Source of the DNA: Burkholderiales bacterium
GTDB lineage: Bacteria > Pseudomonadota > Gammaproteobacteria > Burkholderiales > Burkholderiaceae_C
Assembly: GCA_011391855.1 (NCBI GenBank)
Contig: JAABPT010000057.1
Span: 1-23,946 of the forward strand
Length of the DNA stretch: 23,946 nt
Direction of reading: 5' to 3'
Made by a program: the position numbers and the translations under genes. A model generated the notes under the pieces. It worked only from the letters and a program-made list of their open reading frames with translations. It had not been told where the DNA came from and ran no database searches. How positions within the stretch are numbered: the stretch's first letter is position 1; each line of letters opens with the position of its first letter. This document shows positions 1 through 7,632 of the stretch, in pieces.

Positions 1-964
1 CGACGCTGATACCCAGCGTGTGGGCCGCGGCCAGGGTCATCACCGTGATGGTGATCGCAGCACCCGCCATGTTGATGGTCGCGCCCAGCGGGATCGAGAT
101 CGAGTAAGTGTCCTCGTGCAGCTTCAGGCGCTTGCACAGTTCCATATTCACAGGGATATTGGCCGCCGAGCTGCGCGTGAAGAAGGCCGTGATGCCGCTC
201 TCGCGCAGGCAAGTGAAGACCAACGGATAGGGGTTGCGGCGGGTCTTCCAGAAGACGATCAGCGGGTTCGTGACCAGGGCAACGAAGAGCATGCAGCCCA
301 CCAGCACCAGCAGCAACTGGCCATAGCCGAGCAGCGCACCCATGCCCGACTCAGCCAGCGTCGCGGCCACCAACCCGAAGATGCCCAGCGGCGCAAAGCG
401 GATCACGAGCTTGACGACCGACGACACCGCGTCGGCCAGGTCGGCCAGCATCCGGCGTGTCGATTCGCTGGCATGGCGCAGCGCGATGCCCAGGGCGATG
501 GCCCAGCTCAGGATGCCGATGAAATTGGCTTCCATCAGCGCCCGGAACGGGTTGGCCACCGCGCTCAGCGCCAGGTTCTTCAGCACGCCCATGATGTTGC
601 CCGGCGGCTCGCCTGCGACCGGCGGCACGTTGAGCACCAGCGTCGTGGGGAAGGCAAAGCTGGCCATCACCGCCACCCCGGCTGCGACGAAGGTGCCGAT
701 CAGGTACAGCATCAGGATCGGCTTGATGTGTGTCGGCTGCCCGCTCTTGTGGCCGGCGATGGCCGCCGCCACCAGCACCATCACCAGCACCGGCGCCACG
801 GCCTTCAAGGCGGCGATGAAGATGCTGCCGAGCACGCCCACCGACGGTGCTGCCGCCGGGGCCAGCAAGGCGAGCAGGATGCCCAGAGCCAGGCCGATGG
901 CGATCTGGGTAACGAGGCTGGTGCGAAAGATGAAGCCTTGAATGGCTCTCAGGGCTGATGTCAT
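1..964 (-). CDS. sstT: Serine/threonine:Na+ symporter SstT, 3' end outside window
   Basis: Inner-membrane transporter of the dicarboxylate/amino acid:cation symporter (DAACS) family that takes up L-serine and L-threonine with Na+. The reverse strand reads from ATG at 964 through 321 codons to the window edge without a stop. E. coli SstT is about 414 residues, so the last quarter is missing. The translation opens MTSALRAIQGFIFRTS and shows successive hydrophobic helices. Late motifs typical of SstT are visible: FFTRSSAANIPVNMELCKRL, then YSISIPLGATINMAGAAITV, the re-entrant loop and TM7 substrate/Na+ region. A GGAG Shine-Dalgarno lies 8-9 bases before the ATG. The gene starts 97 bases downstream of sdaA on the same strand, so the pair probably forms an uptake-plus-deamination operon. 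The family call is firm; the exact substrate preference is by homology. Confidence 0.93.
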   Translation of the reverse strand, partial: MTSALRAIQGFIFRTSLVTQIAIGLALGILLALLAPAAAPSVGVLGSIFIAALKAVAPVLVMVLVAAAIAGHKSGQPTHIKPILMLYLIGTFVAAGVAVMASFAFPTTLVLNVPPVAGEPPGNIMGVLKNLALSAVANPFRALMEANFIGILSWAIALGIALRHASESTRRMLADLADAVSSVVKLVIRFAPLGIFGLVAATLAESGMGALLGYGQLLLVLVGCMLFVALVTNPLIVFWKTRRNPYPLVFTCLRESGITAFFTRSSAANIPVNMELCKRLKLHEDTYSISIPLGATINMAGAAITITVMTLAAAHTLGISV

Positions 965-1061
965 GAACGGTCTCCGGTGTCGTTGTGGATTGGTGTCTGC
1001 GTGCAAGAAGAACAGTGAATCTGCCGGGCTTCCTCCCGGATCGCGCGGCCGCTGCCGGCGC

Positions 1062-2441
1062 TCAGCATTCGATGAAGCTGACCGCGAGGCCGCCGCGCGA
1101 GGTTTCCTTGTATTTGTCGAGCATGTCGCGACCGGTGTCGCGCATGGTGCGGATGGCGTGGTCCAGCGAAATGGCGTGGGCGCCATCGCCACGCAGCGCC
1201 AGCTGTGCGGCGTTGATGGCCTTGATGGACGCCATGGCATTGCGTTCGATGCAGGGCACCTGCACCAGGCCGCCCACCGGATCGCAGGTCAGGCCCAGGT
1301 TGTGTTCGAGGCCGATCTCGGCGGCGTTCTCCACCTGCTCGGGCGTGCCGCCCATGACCTCGGTGAGCCCCGCCGCCGCCATCGCACAGGCCGAGCCGAC
1401 CTCACCCTGGCAGCCGACTTCGGCGCCCGAGATCGACGCATTCTTCTTGAACAGGGTGCCGACCGCGGCGGCCGCAAGCAGGAAGTCGACGACGTCGCGC
1501 TCACTGCTGCCGGGCTGGAAGTGCATGTAATAGTGCAGTACCGCGGGGATGATGCCAGCCGCGCCGTTGGTCGGTGCGGTGACGACGCGGCCGCCACCGG
1601 CGTTCTCCTCGTTGACCGCCAGCGCATAGAGGTTGACCCAATCGAGTGCGGTAAAGGTCAGGCTGATGAGGTTGTGCTGCTGCGCGCGTTCCTGCAGCCC
1701 CCGGTGCATGGCGGCGGCACGGCGGCGCACATTCAGTCCGCCGGGCAGGATGCCTTCCTGCGTCATGCCGCGCGCCACGCAGCCGCGCATGGCTTCCCAG
1801 ATCTCGTGCAGCGCTGTCCGCGTCTCGTCTTCGCTGCGCCACGCAAGTTCGTTCTCCAACATCACCTGGCTGATGCGCAAGCCTTGCCGGCGGCAGATCC
1901 TGAGCAGTTCGGCGGCGCTGCTGAACTCGTGGCGCAGGGGAACGTCGGCCATGCCGGTCTGGCCGGCAGCGGCCTGCGCTTCGTCGACGACGAAGCCGCC
2001 GCCGACCGAGTAATAGGTGTTCTCGCACAGCAGGCCGCTGGCGCCGTGCGCGGCGATGCGCATCGCATTCGGGTGGTAGGGCAGCGTGAGCGGCAACAAC
2101 CGCATGTCGCGCTCCCACTCGAAGGGCACGGACACCTTGCCGGCGAGCCTCAGTGTTCGGCTGGAACGCACGCCGTCGATGGCCGGCCCGATGGCGTCAG
2201 AGTTGACGCGGTCGGGCCGCTCGCCCATCAGCCCGACGACGACCGCCCGGTCGGTGCCGTGTCCGATGCCCGTGGCTGACAGCGAACCGTAGAGCCGCAC
2301 CTCGATGCGCTGCACCGCCGGCAGCTGGCCGCGGGACTCGAGCCCCTGGACAAAATCGAAGGCCGCCCGCATCGGGCCGACGGTGTGCGAGCTCGAAGGG
2401 CCGACGCCGATCTTGAACAAGTCGAGGACGCTGATGGACAT
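1062..2441 (-). CDS. sdaA: L-serine ammonia-lyase, [4Fe-4S] type (single chain)
   Basis: Cytoplasmic L-serine deaminase: L-serine to pyruvate plus ammonia, using an oxygen-sensitive [4Fe-4S] cluster. The 459-residue product matches the single-chain SdaA/SdaB size (about 454). The N-terminal beta domain carries the family signature GPSSSHTVGPM. The C-terminal alpha domain has GCQGEVGSACAMAAAGL and CDPVGGLVQVPCIERNA, which supply the cysteines expected to hold the cluster. The reading frame stays open to 2495, but I chose ATG 2441 because MSISVLDLFKIGVGPSSSH is where family members begin and the extension translates an 8-base tandem repeat. No strong Shine-Dalgarno is visible at this start. Upstream is a divergent LysR regulator and downstream is sstT, so imported serine would be converted directly to pyruvate. 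Confidence 0.95.
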   Translation of the reverse strand: MSISVLDLFKIGVGPSSSHTVGPMRAAFDFVQGLESRGQLPAVQRIEVRLYGSLSATGIGHGTDRAVVVGLMGERPDRVNSDAIGPAIDGVRSSRTLRLAGKVSVPFEWERDMRLLPLTLPYHPNAMRIAAHGASGLLCENTYYSVGGGFVVDEAQAAAGQTGMADVPLRHEFSSAAELLRICRRQGLRISQVMLENELAWRSEDETRTALHEIWEAMRGCVARGMTQEGILPGGLNVRRRAAAMHRGLQERAQQHNLISLTFTALDWVNLYALAVNEENAGGGRVVTAPTNGAAGIIPAVLHYYMHFQPGSSERDVVDFLLAAAAVGTLFKKNASISGAEVGCQGEVGSACAMAAAGLTEVMGGTPEQVENAAEIGLEHNLGLTCDPVGGLVQVPCIERNAMASIKAINAAQLALRGDGAHAISLDHAIRTMRDTGRDMLDKYKETSRGGLAVSFIEC

Positions 2442-2601
2442 GGGGGGTCTCGTGGTAACGCGGCAGCGCGGCAGCGCGGCAGCGCGGCTTAACATGGCTC
2501 GCTCGTGCCGGGGGCGTGAGCGGGGAGTGCACGAATTCTTTCTCTGGCGGCCGCGACGATCAAACCATGATTTGTCGAGCCCGCATTAGCGGAGCTAAAG
2601 C
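2442..2601. promoter_or_regulatory. Divergent sdaA / lysR promoter region
   Basis: This 160-base spacer must hold the start signals for both sdaA-sstT (leftward) and the LysR gene (rightward). It contains the 8-base tandem repeat near sdaA. It also has a short AT-richer segment at 2559-2575 with a CAAA-N6-TTTG inverted repeat (2561-2574), a candidate regulator contact, although it is not a clean T-N11-A LysR box. No confident -35/-10 pair was identified. Confidence 0.4.
2460..2488. repeat. 8-base tandem repeat in the sdaA 5' leader
   Basis: Three full copies plus a partial fourth of GCGGCAGC run head to tail just upstream of the sdaA start, between it and the divergent lysR gene. It is a simple-sequence tract able to change length by slippage. 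In the sdaA direction it lies about 20-45 bases before the start codon, so copy number could alter promoter or leader spacing. Whether it varies between strains cannot be seen here. Confidence 0.75.
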
Positions 2602-3540
2602 ATGACCGACAAGGTTCCGTCCCAGGTGCATGCCCGGCTGAAGGTCTTCCTGGCCGCTGCGCGCCACCTGTCGTTCACCCAGGCGGGCGAGGAATTGCAC
2701 ATCACGACCGGCGCGGTGAGCCAGCAGATCAAGGGGCTGGAGGACTGGCTGCGGCTCAAGCTCTTCCGGCGCCTGGCGCGGCATCTCGAGCTGACGGACG
2801 AAGGGCAACGTCTGCTGACGGCCGTCGATCCGGCGTATGCGGCGGTGGACCTGGCGCTCGGCCGCCTGCGCGGCGGCACCTTGAGCGGCGTGGTCCGGCT
2901 GCGCTCGCTGCCATCGTTCCTGGCCATCTGGCTGTTGCCCCGCATGCCCAACTTGATGCGGCGCCATCCCGCGATCGAACTGCAGGTGGAGGCCGAGGAC
3001 AGCATCCGTTCGCTGCGCGATGGCGAGTTCGACCTCGCGATCGATCTCAACGATGGCACCTACCCGGGATTCCAGAGCACGGTGCTGGTCGAGGAAGAGA
3101 TCTTTCCGGTATGTTCGCCGGCGCTGATGCGCCAGCGGCCGCCACTGGACACGCCCGACAACCTGGATGACTACCCGCTGCTGCACGACATGACGGCGTG
3201 GCGCGGCAGCCAGCCCTATGCCGAGTGGGAGGGCTATCTCAAGGCCATCGGCGCGCCGCACGTCCATGTGCGACGCGGCTATATGTTCAACCGCAACCAG
3301 ATCACCATCCAGGCCGCGATCGCCGGCATGGGCGTGGCGATGGCACGCCGGACCCTGACCACCACCGAACTGGAAAGCGGCCAGTTGATCGCGCCGTTCG
3401 CGCAGTCGGTGTCGACCGGCAAGCGCTACTGCCTGGTCTATCCCACGGGTGCCTTGGACGATCAGCGCGTCTCGGCGGTGTACGACTGGATCGTGGACGA
3501 AGCGCGCGGAGCACTGGCACCGCTGCGGGCCCAACGCTAG
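2602..3540 (+). CDS. LysR-type transcriptional regulator (GcvA/DsdC-like)
   Basis: A 312-residue LysR-family regulator. The N-terminal winged helix-turn-helix covers about residues 9-68 (FLAAARHLSFTQAGEELHIT, then GAVSQQIKGLE). The effector-binding periplasmic-binding-protein-like domain covers about 92-305. The arrangement SFTQAGEELHITTGAVSQQI is typical of the GcvA subgroup, which includes regulators of glycine and serine catabolism. The start at 2602 is supported by GGAG ending 7 bases upstream. It is transcribed divergently from sdaA-sstT across a 160-base spacer, the usual LysR arrangement for a regulator of its neighbour. I infer that it controls sdaA-sstT, perhaps in response to serine or glycine; the ligand is not readable from sequence. 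Confidence 0.93.
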   Translation: MTDKVPSQVHARLKVFLAAARHLSFTQAGEELHITTGAVSQQIKGLEDWLRLKLFRRLARHLELTDEGQRLLTAVDPAYAAVDLALGRLRGGTLSGVVRLRSLPSFLAIWLLPRMPNLMRRHPAIELQVEAEDSIRSLRDGEFDLAIDLNDGTYPGFQSTVLVEEEIFPVCSPALMRQRPPLDTPDNLDDYPLLHDMTAWRGSQPYAEWEGYLKAIGAPHVHVRRGYMFNRNQITIQAAIAGMGVAMARRTLTTTELESGQLIAPFAQSVSTGKRYCLVYPTGALDDQRVSAVYDWIVDEARGALAPLRAQR

Positions 3541-3608
3541 ACCCTAGGCCGCCGGGGGCCGCGGCTGCCGGGCCGTCGAAGGCACCGGCCAGCGGCGGGG
3601 CACCCGCC

Positions 3609-5585
3609 TCAGGTGGCTGCGGTCGTCTTTGAATCCGCTGCCGGTTCAGTCACCTGCCCGGGCACCGGCGACCGCGTCGGCGTGAAGGCGTCGGAGAAGC
3701 AGAACTGCTCGCCCAGCCCGTGCGCTAGGAAGTCGGGCACCGCCGCTTCCACCATGCGCACCGAACCGCAGGCGTAGACCTCGTAGCCGTTCAGGTCGGG
3801 GTGGTCGGCCAGCAGCGCTTCGTGCACGAAGCCGCGCCGGCCGGCCCACGACGCGTCGTCGCCGGCTTCCGACAGCACCGGCACGAAACGGAAGTTGGCA
3901 TGCTCGCGCTGCCAGCGTTCGATGGTCTCCAGCAGGTACAGGTCGGCCGCGGTGCGCACGCCCCAGTACAGCTCCATCGGCCGCCGCACGCCCTTGCGGA
4001 AGGCGTCTTCCAGGATGCTCTTGATGGGCGCAAAGCCGGTGGCGCCGGCCAGGAAGAGGATGGGCCTTTCGCTGTCGTGCAGCGTGAAGCGGCCCAGCGG
4101 GCCTTCGAAGTCGAGCGTGTCGCCGACTTTCATGCCCTCGAAGACATGCGTGGTGAAACGGCCGCCGGGGATCAGCCGCACGTGCAGTTCGATCACGTCG
4201 CCGGCCGTCGAAGGCGGTTGGCCCGCGTCGGCCGGCGGATTGGCGAACGAGAAGGCACGCTTGGCACCGTCTTCGAGAATGATATTGATGTACTGGCCCG
4301 CCACGAAGGCCAGCTTCTCGTTGCCGGGCAGCGTGACGAACAGGCGCATCAGGTCGGACGAGATGCGTTCCATCGCCGTCACGCGGCCTTGCAGGCGGCG
4401 CAGTTCCGCGGCCTCGCTGGCGGCCAGCGAGGCCACGCCTTCCACTTCCAGTTCAACGTCTTCCAGCGCCACCGCGCAACACATCAGCGCCTGGCCGCGC
4501 GCGCGCATGGCCTCAGTCAGTGCGGCGGCCTGGAACGGACCCGGGTCGACTTGGCCGTTCAGCACCGTGCACAGGCACAGGCCGCAGCCGCCGGCGCGGC
4601 AGTCGTAGGGCAGCTTCAGGCCGGCGCGCAGGCCGGCTTCGAGCAGCGTCTCGCCGGCTCGCGCCGAGATGCGTGCCGGCCCCGGATGCAGCGTGACGTG
4701 GTGCGCCTGCTTGTTGCCGCGCCGCGGCGGCAGCCAGGGCAAGGCCAGCAGCAGCAGCGTGGCGCCACCCACCAGGCCCCACACGGCACCCAGCGGCCAG
4801 TCGTACATGAGCGGAAACAGGGTGAGCAGGAACCAGTCCAGCGCCAGCACGGCCGGCGCCGTATTCAGGTCGGCCGGTCCCTGGCTGACCACTGGCGTGG
4901 CCAGCGCCAGCACCAGCAGCGTGACCATCAGCGCCAGCGCAATCGGGCGCGGCGGCTGTGTCGCGGCCTTGGGCACACGCTGCACGTGGACCCACATCAC
5001 CAGCAGCATGACCAGCGGCACGCCGATGTGGATGAAGACGAGCAGCGAGAACAGGCGGTTGCTCACGTGCTCGGGCAGGATGAAATTGCGGATCAGCGTG
5101 CCGCCGAAGCCGGGAATCCAGTCCAGCCATTCGAAGCTGGCCTGGGTGACGAACTGCGCCAGGCGGTCCCAGGGCAGCATGTAGCCGTTGACGCCGGCCA
5201 CGTAGGCCAGCCAGATGAGCGCCACGCCGGTGACCCACGAGAACCAGCGAAAGCCGCGCAGGCGGTCGAAGGCGAAATAGCGCACGGCGTGGATCAGCAT
5301 GGTGAGCACCAGCGCGTCCGACGCATGCCGGTGCACCGTGCGCACCACGCCGCCGGCACCCCACAGCCCGTGCGTGATGGCCTCCACCGAGTTGTACGCA
5401 CCGGTGACGCTGGTGTCGAAGAAGGCGTAGAGCACGAGCCCGGTCACGCCCACCACCCAGAACAGGAAGAAGGTGATGGCGCCCAGGTGGTACAGCGGGT
5501 TGAGGCGGTCGCCGAAGGCGCGGTTGAATAGCGCCTCGGCACTCATGAAGGCCGCGCGCAGCGCGCGCTGCACCAATGCGATCAT
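3609..5585 (-). CDS. Fusion: cytochrome b (b6-like) + [2Fe-2S] ferredoxin + FAD/NAD(P)H reductase
   Basis: Unusual 658-residue three-part redox protein. Residues 1-285 form a cytochrome b6/bc1-like membrane domain. H85 and H99 (first long helix) and H186 and H200 (later helix) have the 14-residue spacing of bis-heme b ligands, and the N-terminal block LNPLYHLGAITFFLFWVVG is typical of cytochrome b. Residues 296-385 are a plant-type ferredoxin with C329, C334, C337 and C369 or C370. Residues 395-630 are a ferredoxin-NADP-reductase-like domain, with RAFSFANP for FAD, LAGATGFAPIKSILED for NAD(P) and YACGSVRMVEAA near the end. The expected electron path is NAD(P)H, FAD, [2Fe-2S], hemes b, or the reverse. 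It is the last gene of the nine-gene operon, 62 bases after the heme-copper-like gene, with a duplicated leader. The partner (quinone or the NOR-like enzyme) is inferred. Confidence 0.88.
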   Translation of the reverse strand: MIALVQRALRAAFMSAEALFNRAFGDRLNPLYHLGAITFFLFWVVGVTGLVLYAFFDTSVTGAYNSVEAITHGLWGAGGVVRTVHRHASDALVLTMLIHAVRYFAFDRLRGFRWFSWVTGVALIWLAYVAGVNGYMLPWDRLAQFVTQASFEWLDWIPGFGGTLIRNFILPEHVSNRLFSLLVFIHIGVPLVMLLVMWVHVQRVPKAATQPPRPIALALMVTLLVLALATPVVSQGPADLNTAPAVLALDWFLLTLFPLMYDWPLGAVWGLVGGATLLLLALPWLPPRRGNKQAHHVTLHPGPARISARAGETLLEAGLRAGLKLPYDCRAGGCGLCLCTVLNGQVDPGPFQAAALTEAMRARGQALMCCAVALEDVELEVEGVASLAASEAAELRRLQGRVTAMERISSDLMRLFVTLPGNEKLAFVAGQYINIILEDGAKRAFSFANPPADAGQPPSTAGDVIELHVRLIPGGRFTTHVFEGMKVGDTLDFEGPLGRFTLHDSERPILFLAGATGFAPIKSILEDAFRKGVRRPMELYWGVRTAADLYLLETIERWQREHANFRFVPVLSEAGDDASWAGRRGFVHEALLADHPDLNGYEVYACGSVRMVEAAVPDFLAHGLGEQFCFSDAFTPTRSPVPGQVTEPAADSKTTAAT

Positions 5586-5635
5586 CGCGTTGGCTCCGTC
5601 ATCGCGATCATCACGTTGGCTCCGTCATCGCGATC
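5578..5635 (-). repeat. 26-base tandem duplication of the ribosome-binding/start region
   Basis: On the reverse strand a 26-base unit starting GATCGCGATGACGGAGCC occurs twice (5635-5610 and 5609-5584) with one mismatch, followed by the first six bases of a third copy inside the next coding sequence. Each unit carries a CGGAG Shine-Dalgarno-like core followed by an ATG that begins Met-Ile-Ala, so the start of the cytochrome b/reductase gene has been duplicated upstream of itself. The second unit contains a 9-codon frame. Confidence 0.85.
5582..5611 (-). other. Possible 9-codon leader ORF overlapping the downstream start (ATGA)
   Basis: The duplicated start region creates ATG ATC GCG ATG ACG GAG CCA ACG CGA TGA (encoding MIAMTEPTR). 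Its stop codon overlaps the ATG of the cytochrome b/reductase gene as ATGA. It has a CGGAG ribosome-binding core 8 bases upstream from the first repeat copy. Translation of such a mini-ORF could reload ribosomes on the main gene. It may equally be a by-product of the duplication. Confidence 0.35.
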
Positions 5636-5647
5636 AAGGCGCCGCCG

Positions 5648-7099
5648 TCATGGCTGCCGGCGCATGGCGCGCGCCACCACCACCACGAAGAGCAGCCCGC
5701 CGCAGATGGCCAGCAGCCCGCCCAGGCCCATCAGGCCCATCCCGGCCACCTCACCCGTGCTGCGCAGCACCTGCTCGGCACCGGCCACCTTGCGCTGCAC
5801 GCCGTAGCCGCCCGACCACACCAGGCCCACGATATGCAGCAACTGCCCCACGCCATACAGCCAGGGCTGCAGCACGGCCAGGCGGCCGCTGGGTGCGCGG
5901 TAGCCCAGCTGCGGCAGCAGGTGGAAGACCAGCCCCATCAGCGCCAGCGTCACGCCGACGATGCAGCCGTGGTAGTGCGCCGGGATCTTGACGTTGCTGC
6001 CGCTGATGGTGAGGCCGATCACGCCGCCGGCCACGAACAGCAGCATGGAAGCCAGCAGCGCGGCACGCAGCGGGCGCCGTTCGGCCGCCAGTTGCCGCAG
6101 CGGCGCCAGCGCCAGCAGCACCGCCAGCGCCAGCGGCGCAATGGCCAGGCCGCCGCCGAAGCGCATGCCCCAGGTGTGCATGTCGCGGTGTTCCACGCTG
6201 CTCACGTCGTGCATCAGGTAGGCCAGCGGCGTGCCGAAGACGCCCACCAGCGCCACCGCGAAGAGCAGCAGCACGATGCGCGGGCTCAAGGGGATGCGGC
6301 CGCCGCAGGCCTGCGCCAGCGCCAGCCAGGCCACCAGCATGAGCAGCGTCCAGGTGAACTGCAGCGCGTGGCCGCCGCCCCAGAACAGGATCTCGTAGTA
6401 GGCCTTCGGCGGCAGCGAGTTCGGCACCAGGGCCAGCGACCAGGCAAAGGCCAGCAGCGCCACGCCGGTGGCCACCACGCTGGCGTGCAGGCCGAAGCGC
6501 AAGGCCCCGGCGCCGTCCAGCGCCGGGCCGACCGGCGCTGCACGCACCAGGCCTTGCAACACCAGCAGCAGCGCGCCCACGCCGAATACGCCCACCGCGG
6601 CGCGGAACGTGGCGCTGTCGAGCATGGGAATGTAGTTGGCCATCACCGGCTGGCCAGGGTCGACGAAGGCCGCCAGCGCCATCCCCGCCGCGCCCGCCCC
6701 GCACAGCAGCAGCGGCAGCCGGGCCAGCGCCGCGCCCGCGCGTGATCGCGCCGGCCGCAGGTTCAGGCTCCACAGCAGGCCGGCGATGGCCACGAACCAG
6801 ACCAGCACCGAGAGGTCCACGTGCACCACCAGCGCGACGCGGAAGAAGTCGCCCGCCGGCAGCCAGGCATTGATGCCCGGCGTGCGTGCCAGCACCAGCA
6901 GCACCGAGAACATCCCCGAGCCCACCAGCGCGGCCAGCGCCAGCCACAACCAGGCGCGCGCCAGGCTGCGCTGGCCCGCCGCCACCACGGGCAGCGTGTA
7001 GGCCGCCGGGCTGGATGCGGTCACGGGCCCGGGCGCGGTGTCGGGAGCGAAGGCCGGCCGCCTGGGCTGGCCGGAGTCGACGGAAGTGAGTGTGTTCAT
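5648..7099 (-). CDS. Divergent heme-copper oxidase subunit I-like membrane protein (cbb3/NOR-like fold)
   Basis: A 483-residue protein with about 12 hydrophobic segments, resembling heme-copper oxidase subunit I. Candidate ligands are H93 (VVHVDLSVLVWF, low-spin heme position), H244 (FWGGGHALQF, first CuB position), and H375 plus H377 (KIPAHYHGCIVGVTL, the H-x-H heme pair of helix X). The adjacent His-His pair of helix VII is not present. The nearest residues are H297, H304 and H308 in YLMHDVSSVEHRDMHTW. The position four residues after H244 is F248, so the cross-linked tyrosine is absent too. Residues 1-40 are a proline- and alanine-rich cytoplasmic extension. The ATG overlaps the stop of the upstream 178-residue protein (ATGA), which suggests translational coupling. 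It may be a second NO-reducing or electron-transfer subunit, or a catalytically altered paralogue. It is not an ordinary CcoN oxidase. Confidence 0.8.
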   Translation of the reverse strand: MNTLTSVDSGQPRRPAFAPDTAPGPVTASSPAAYTLPVVAAGQRSLARAWLWLALAALVGSGMFSVLLVLARTPGINAWLPAGDFFRVALVVHVDLSVLVWFVAIAGLLWSLNLRPARSRAGAALARLPLLLCGAGAAGMALAAFVDPGQPVMANYIPMLDSATFRAAVGVFGVGALLLVLQGLVRAAPVGPALDGAGALRFGLHASVVATGVALLAFAWSLALVPNSLPPKAYYEILFWGGGHALQFTWTLLMLVAWLALAQACGGRIPLSPRIVLLLFAVALVGVFGTPLAYLMHDVSSVEHRDMHTWGMRFGGGLAIAPLALAVLLALAPLRQLAAERRPLRAALLASMLLFVAGGVIGLTISGSNVKIPAHYHGCIVGVTLALMGLVFHLLPQLGYRAPSGRLAVLQPWLYGVGQLLHIVGLVWSGGYGVQRKVAGAEQVLRSTGEVAGMGLMGLGGLLAICGGLLFVVVVARAMRRQP

Positions 7100-7632
7100 T
7101 GCAGCGTGATGCCGCCTTTCCCGGCGTCGAAATCGATGACCAGCACCTGGCCGGGCACCAGCTTCACGGTGGATTCGTGCTGATAGGCGTGGTCGCGCGC
7201 GCGCACGTCGTCCGACAGACGCACGGTGATGCGGTGCTCACCGACCGGCACCACCAGGCGTTCATAGACCGCCGAAGCCCCGTCCTTGGACAGGCCGGTG
7301 GGTGGCGCGGTGCGCTTGAGCACCGTGGTGCCGTCCAGGTCCACTTCCACCGTCACCGGCGATCGCTCGCGCGGGCAGCTGGTGGGCGCGCGCATGTTCG
7401 GCGGCAGCTTGGCCAGTTCGGCGGCGCTGAGGGTGCGGCAGTCGCCCACCGGCTTGCCCACGCGCGAAAAGCTGAGCTTGATGAGGGCCTGGTCGTCGTC
7501 CAGGTGCCGGTACGGTGGCCATTGCGAGAAGACGCCGATGGCCAGCGCGAACAGCCCATACAGCAGCACCTGGCCGATCCAGGCTCCAGCGCCGAGCGGC
7601 TTGACGGGACGAACATTCGGGGTGTCAGACAT
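7096..7632 (-). CDS. Conserved-looking hypothetical protein, one N-terminal membrane helix
   Basis: A 178-residue product I do not recognise. Residues 1-18 are polar and proline-rich, and about 19-39 (WIGQVLLYGLFALAIGVFS) form a membrane helix. The remaining 140 residues are soluble and probably periplasmic, with a beta-rich pattern (PVTVEVDLDGTTVLKR, VGEHRITVRLSDDVRARD) and two cysteines (GDCRTL and TSCPRE). One-helix anchor plus periplasmic beta domain is a layout shared with FixH/CtaG-type accessory proteins, but I see no motif linking it to either. The start overlaps the preceding cytochrome b/iron-sulfur gene by 8 bases (ATGTCTGA), and the stop overlaps the next gene as ATGA. It is therefore translated as part of the redox operon, and an assembly or docking role is plausible. 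Confidence 0.82.
   Translation of the reverse strand: MSDTPNVRPVKPLGAGAWIGQVLLYGLFALAIGVFSQWPPYRHLDDDQALIKLSFSRVGKPVGDCRTLSAAELAKLPPNMRAPTSCPRERSPVTVEVDLDGTTVLKRTAPPTGLSKDGASAVYERLVVPVGEHRITVRLSDDVRARDHAYQHESTVKLVPGQVLVIDFDAGKGGITLQ

Noticed and set aside
20..958. Long open frame on the plus strand opposite sstT
   Set aside because: The translation is rich in His, Arg, Gln and Asp with no family features; it is the antisense shadow of a high-GC gene.
1024..1039. CCGGG-N6-CCCGG hairpin between sdaA and sstT
   Set aside because: Short stem with no T-run; might be a weak attenuator, but not supportable as a terminator.
3541..3608. Rho-independent terminator between the convergent LysR and cytochrome b/reductase genes
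   Set aside because: GC-rich inverted repeats are present but no T-run follows on either strand; in DNA this GC-rich such pairing is expected by chance.
3801..5531. 576-codon plus-strand open frame opposite the cytochrome b/reductase gene
   Set aside because: Same shadow composition (His/Gln/Arg/Ala repeats). The minus strand encodes a protein with complete heme, iron-sulfur and flavin motifs.
5578..5640. Short repeats as a CRISPR array
   Set aside because: Only two tandem 26-base copies without spacers, located at a gene start; no cas genes nearby.
5648..7099. Ordinary cbb3 oxidase subunit CcoN or cNOR subunit NorB
   Set aside because: The helix VII His-His pair and the standard CcoN/NorB blocks are missing, and no CcoO/CcoP/NorC cytochrome c subunits accompany it.
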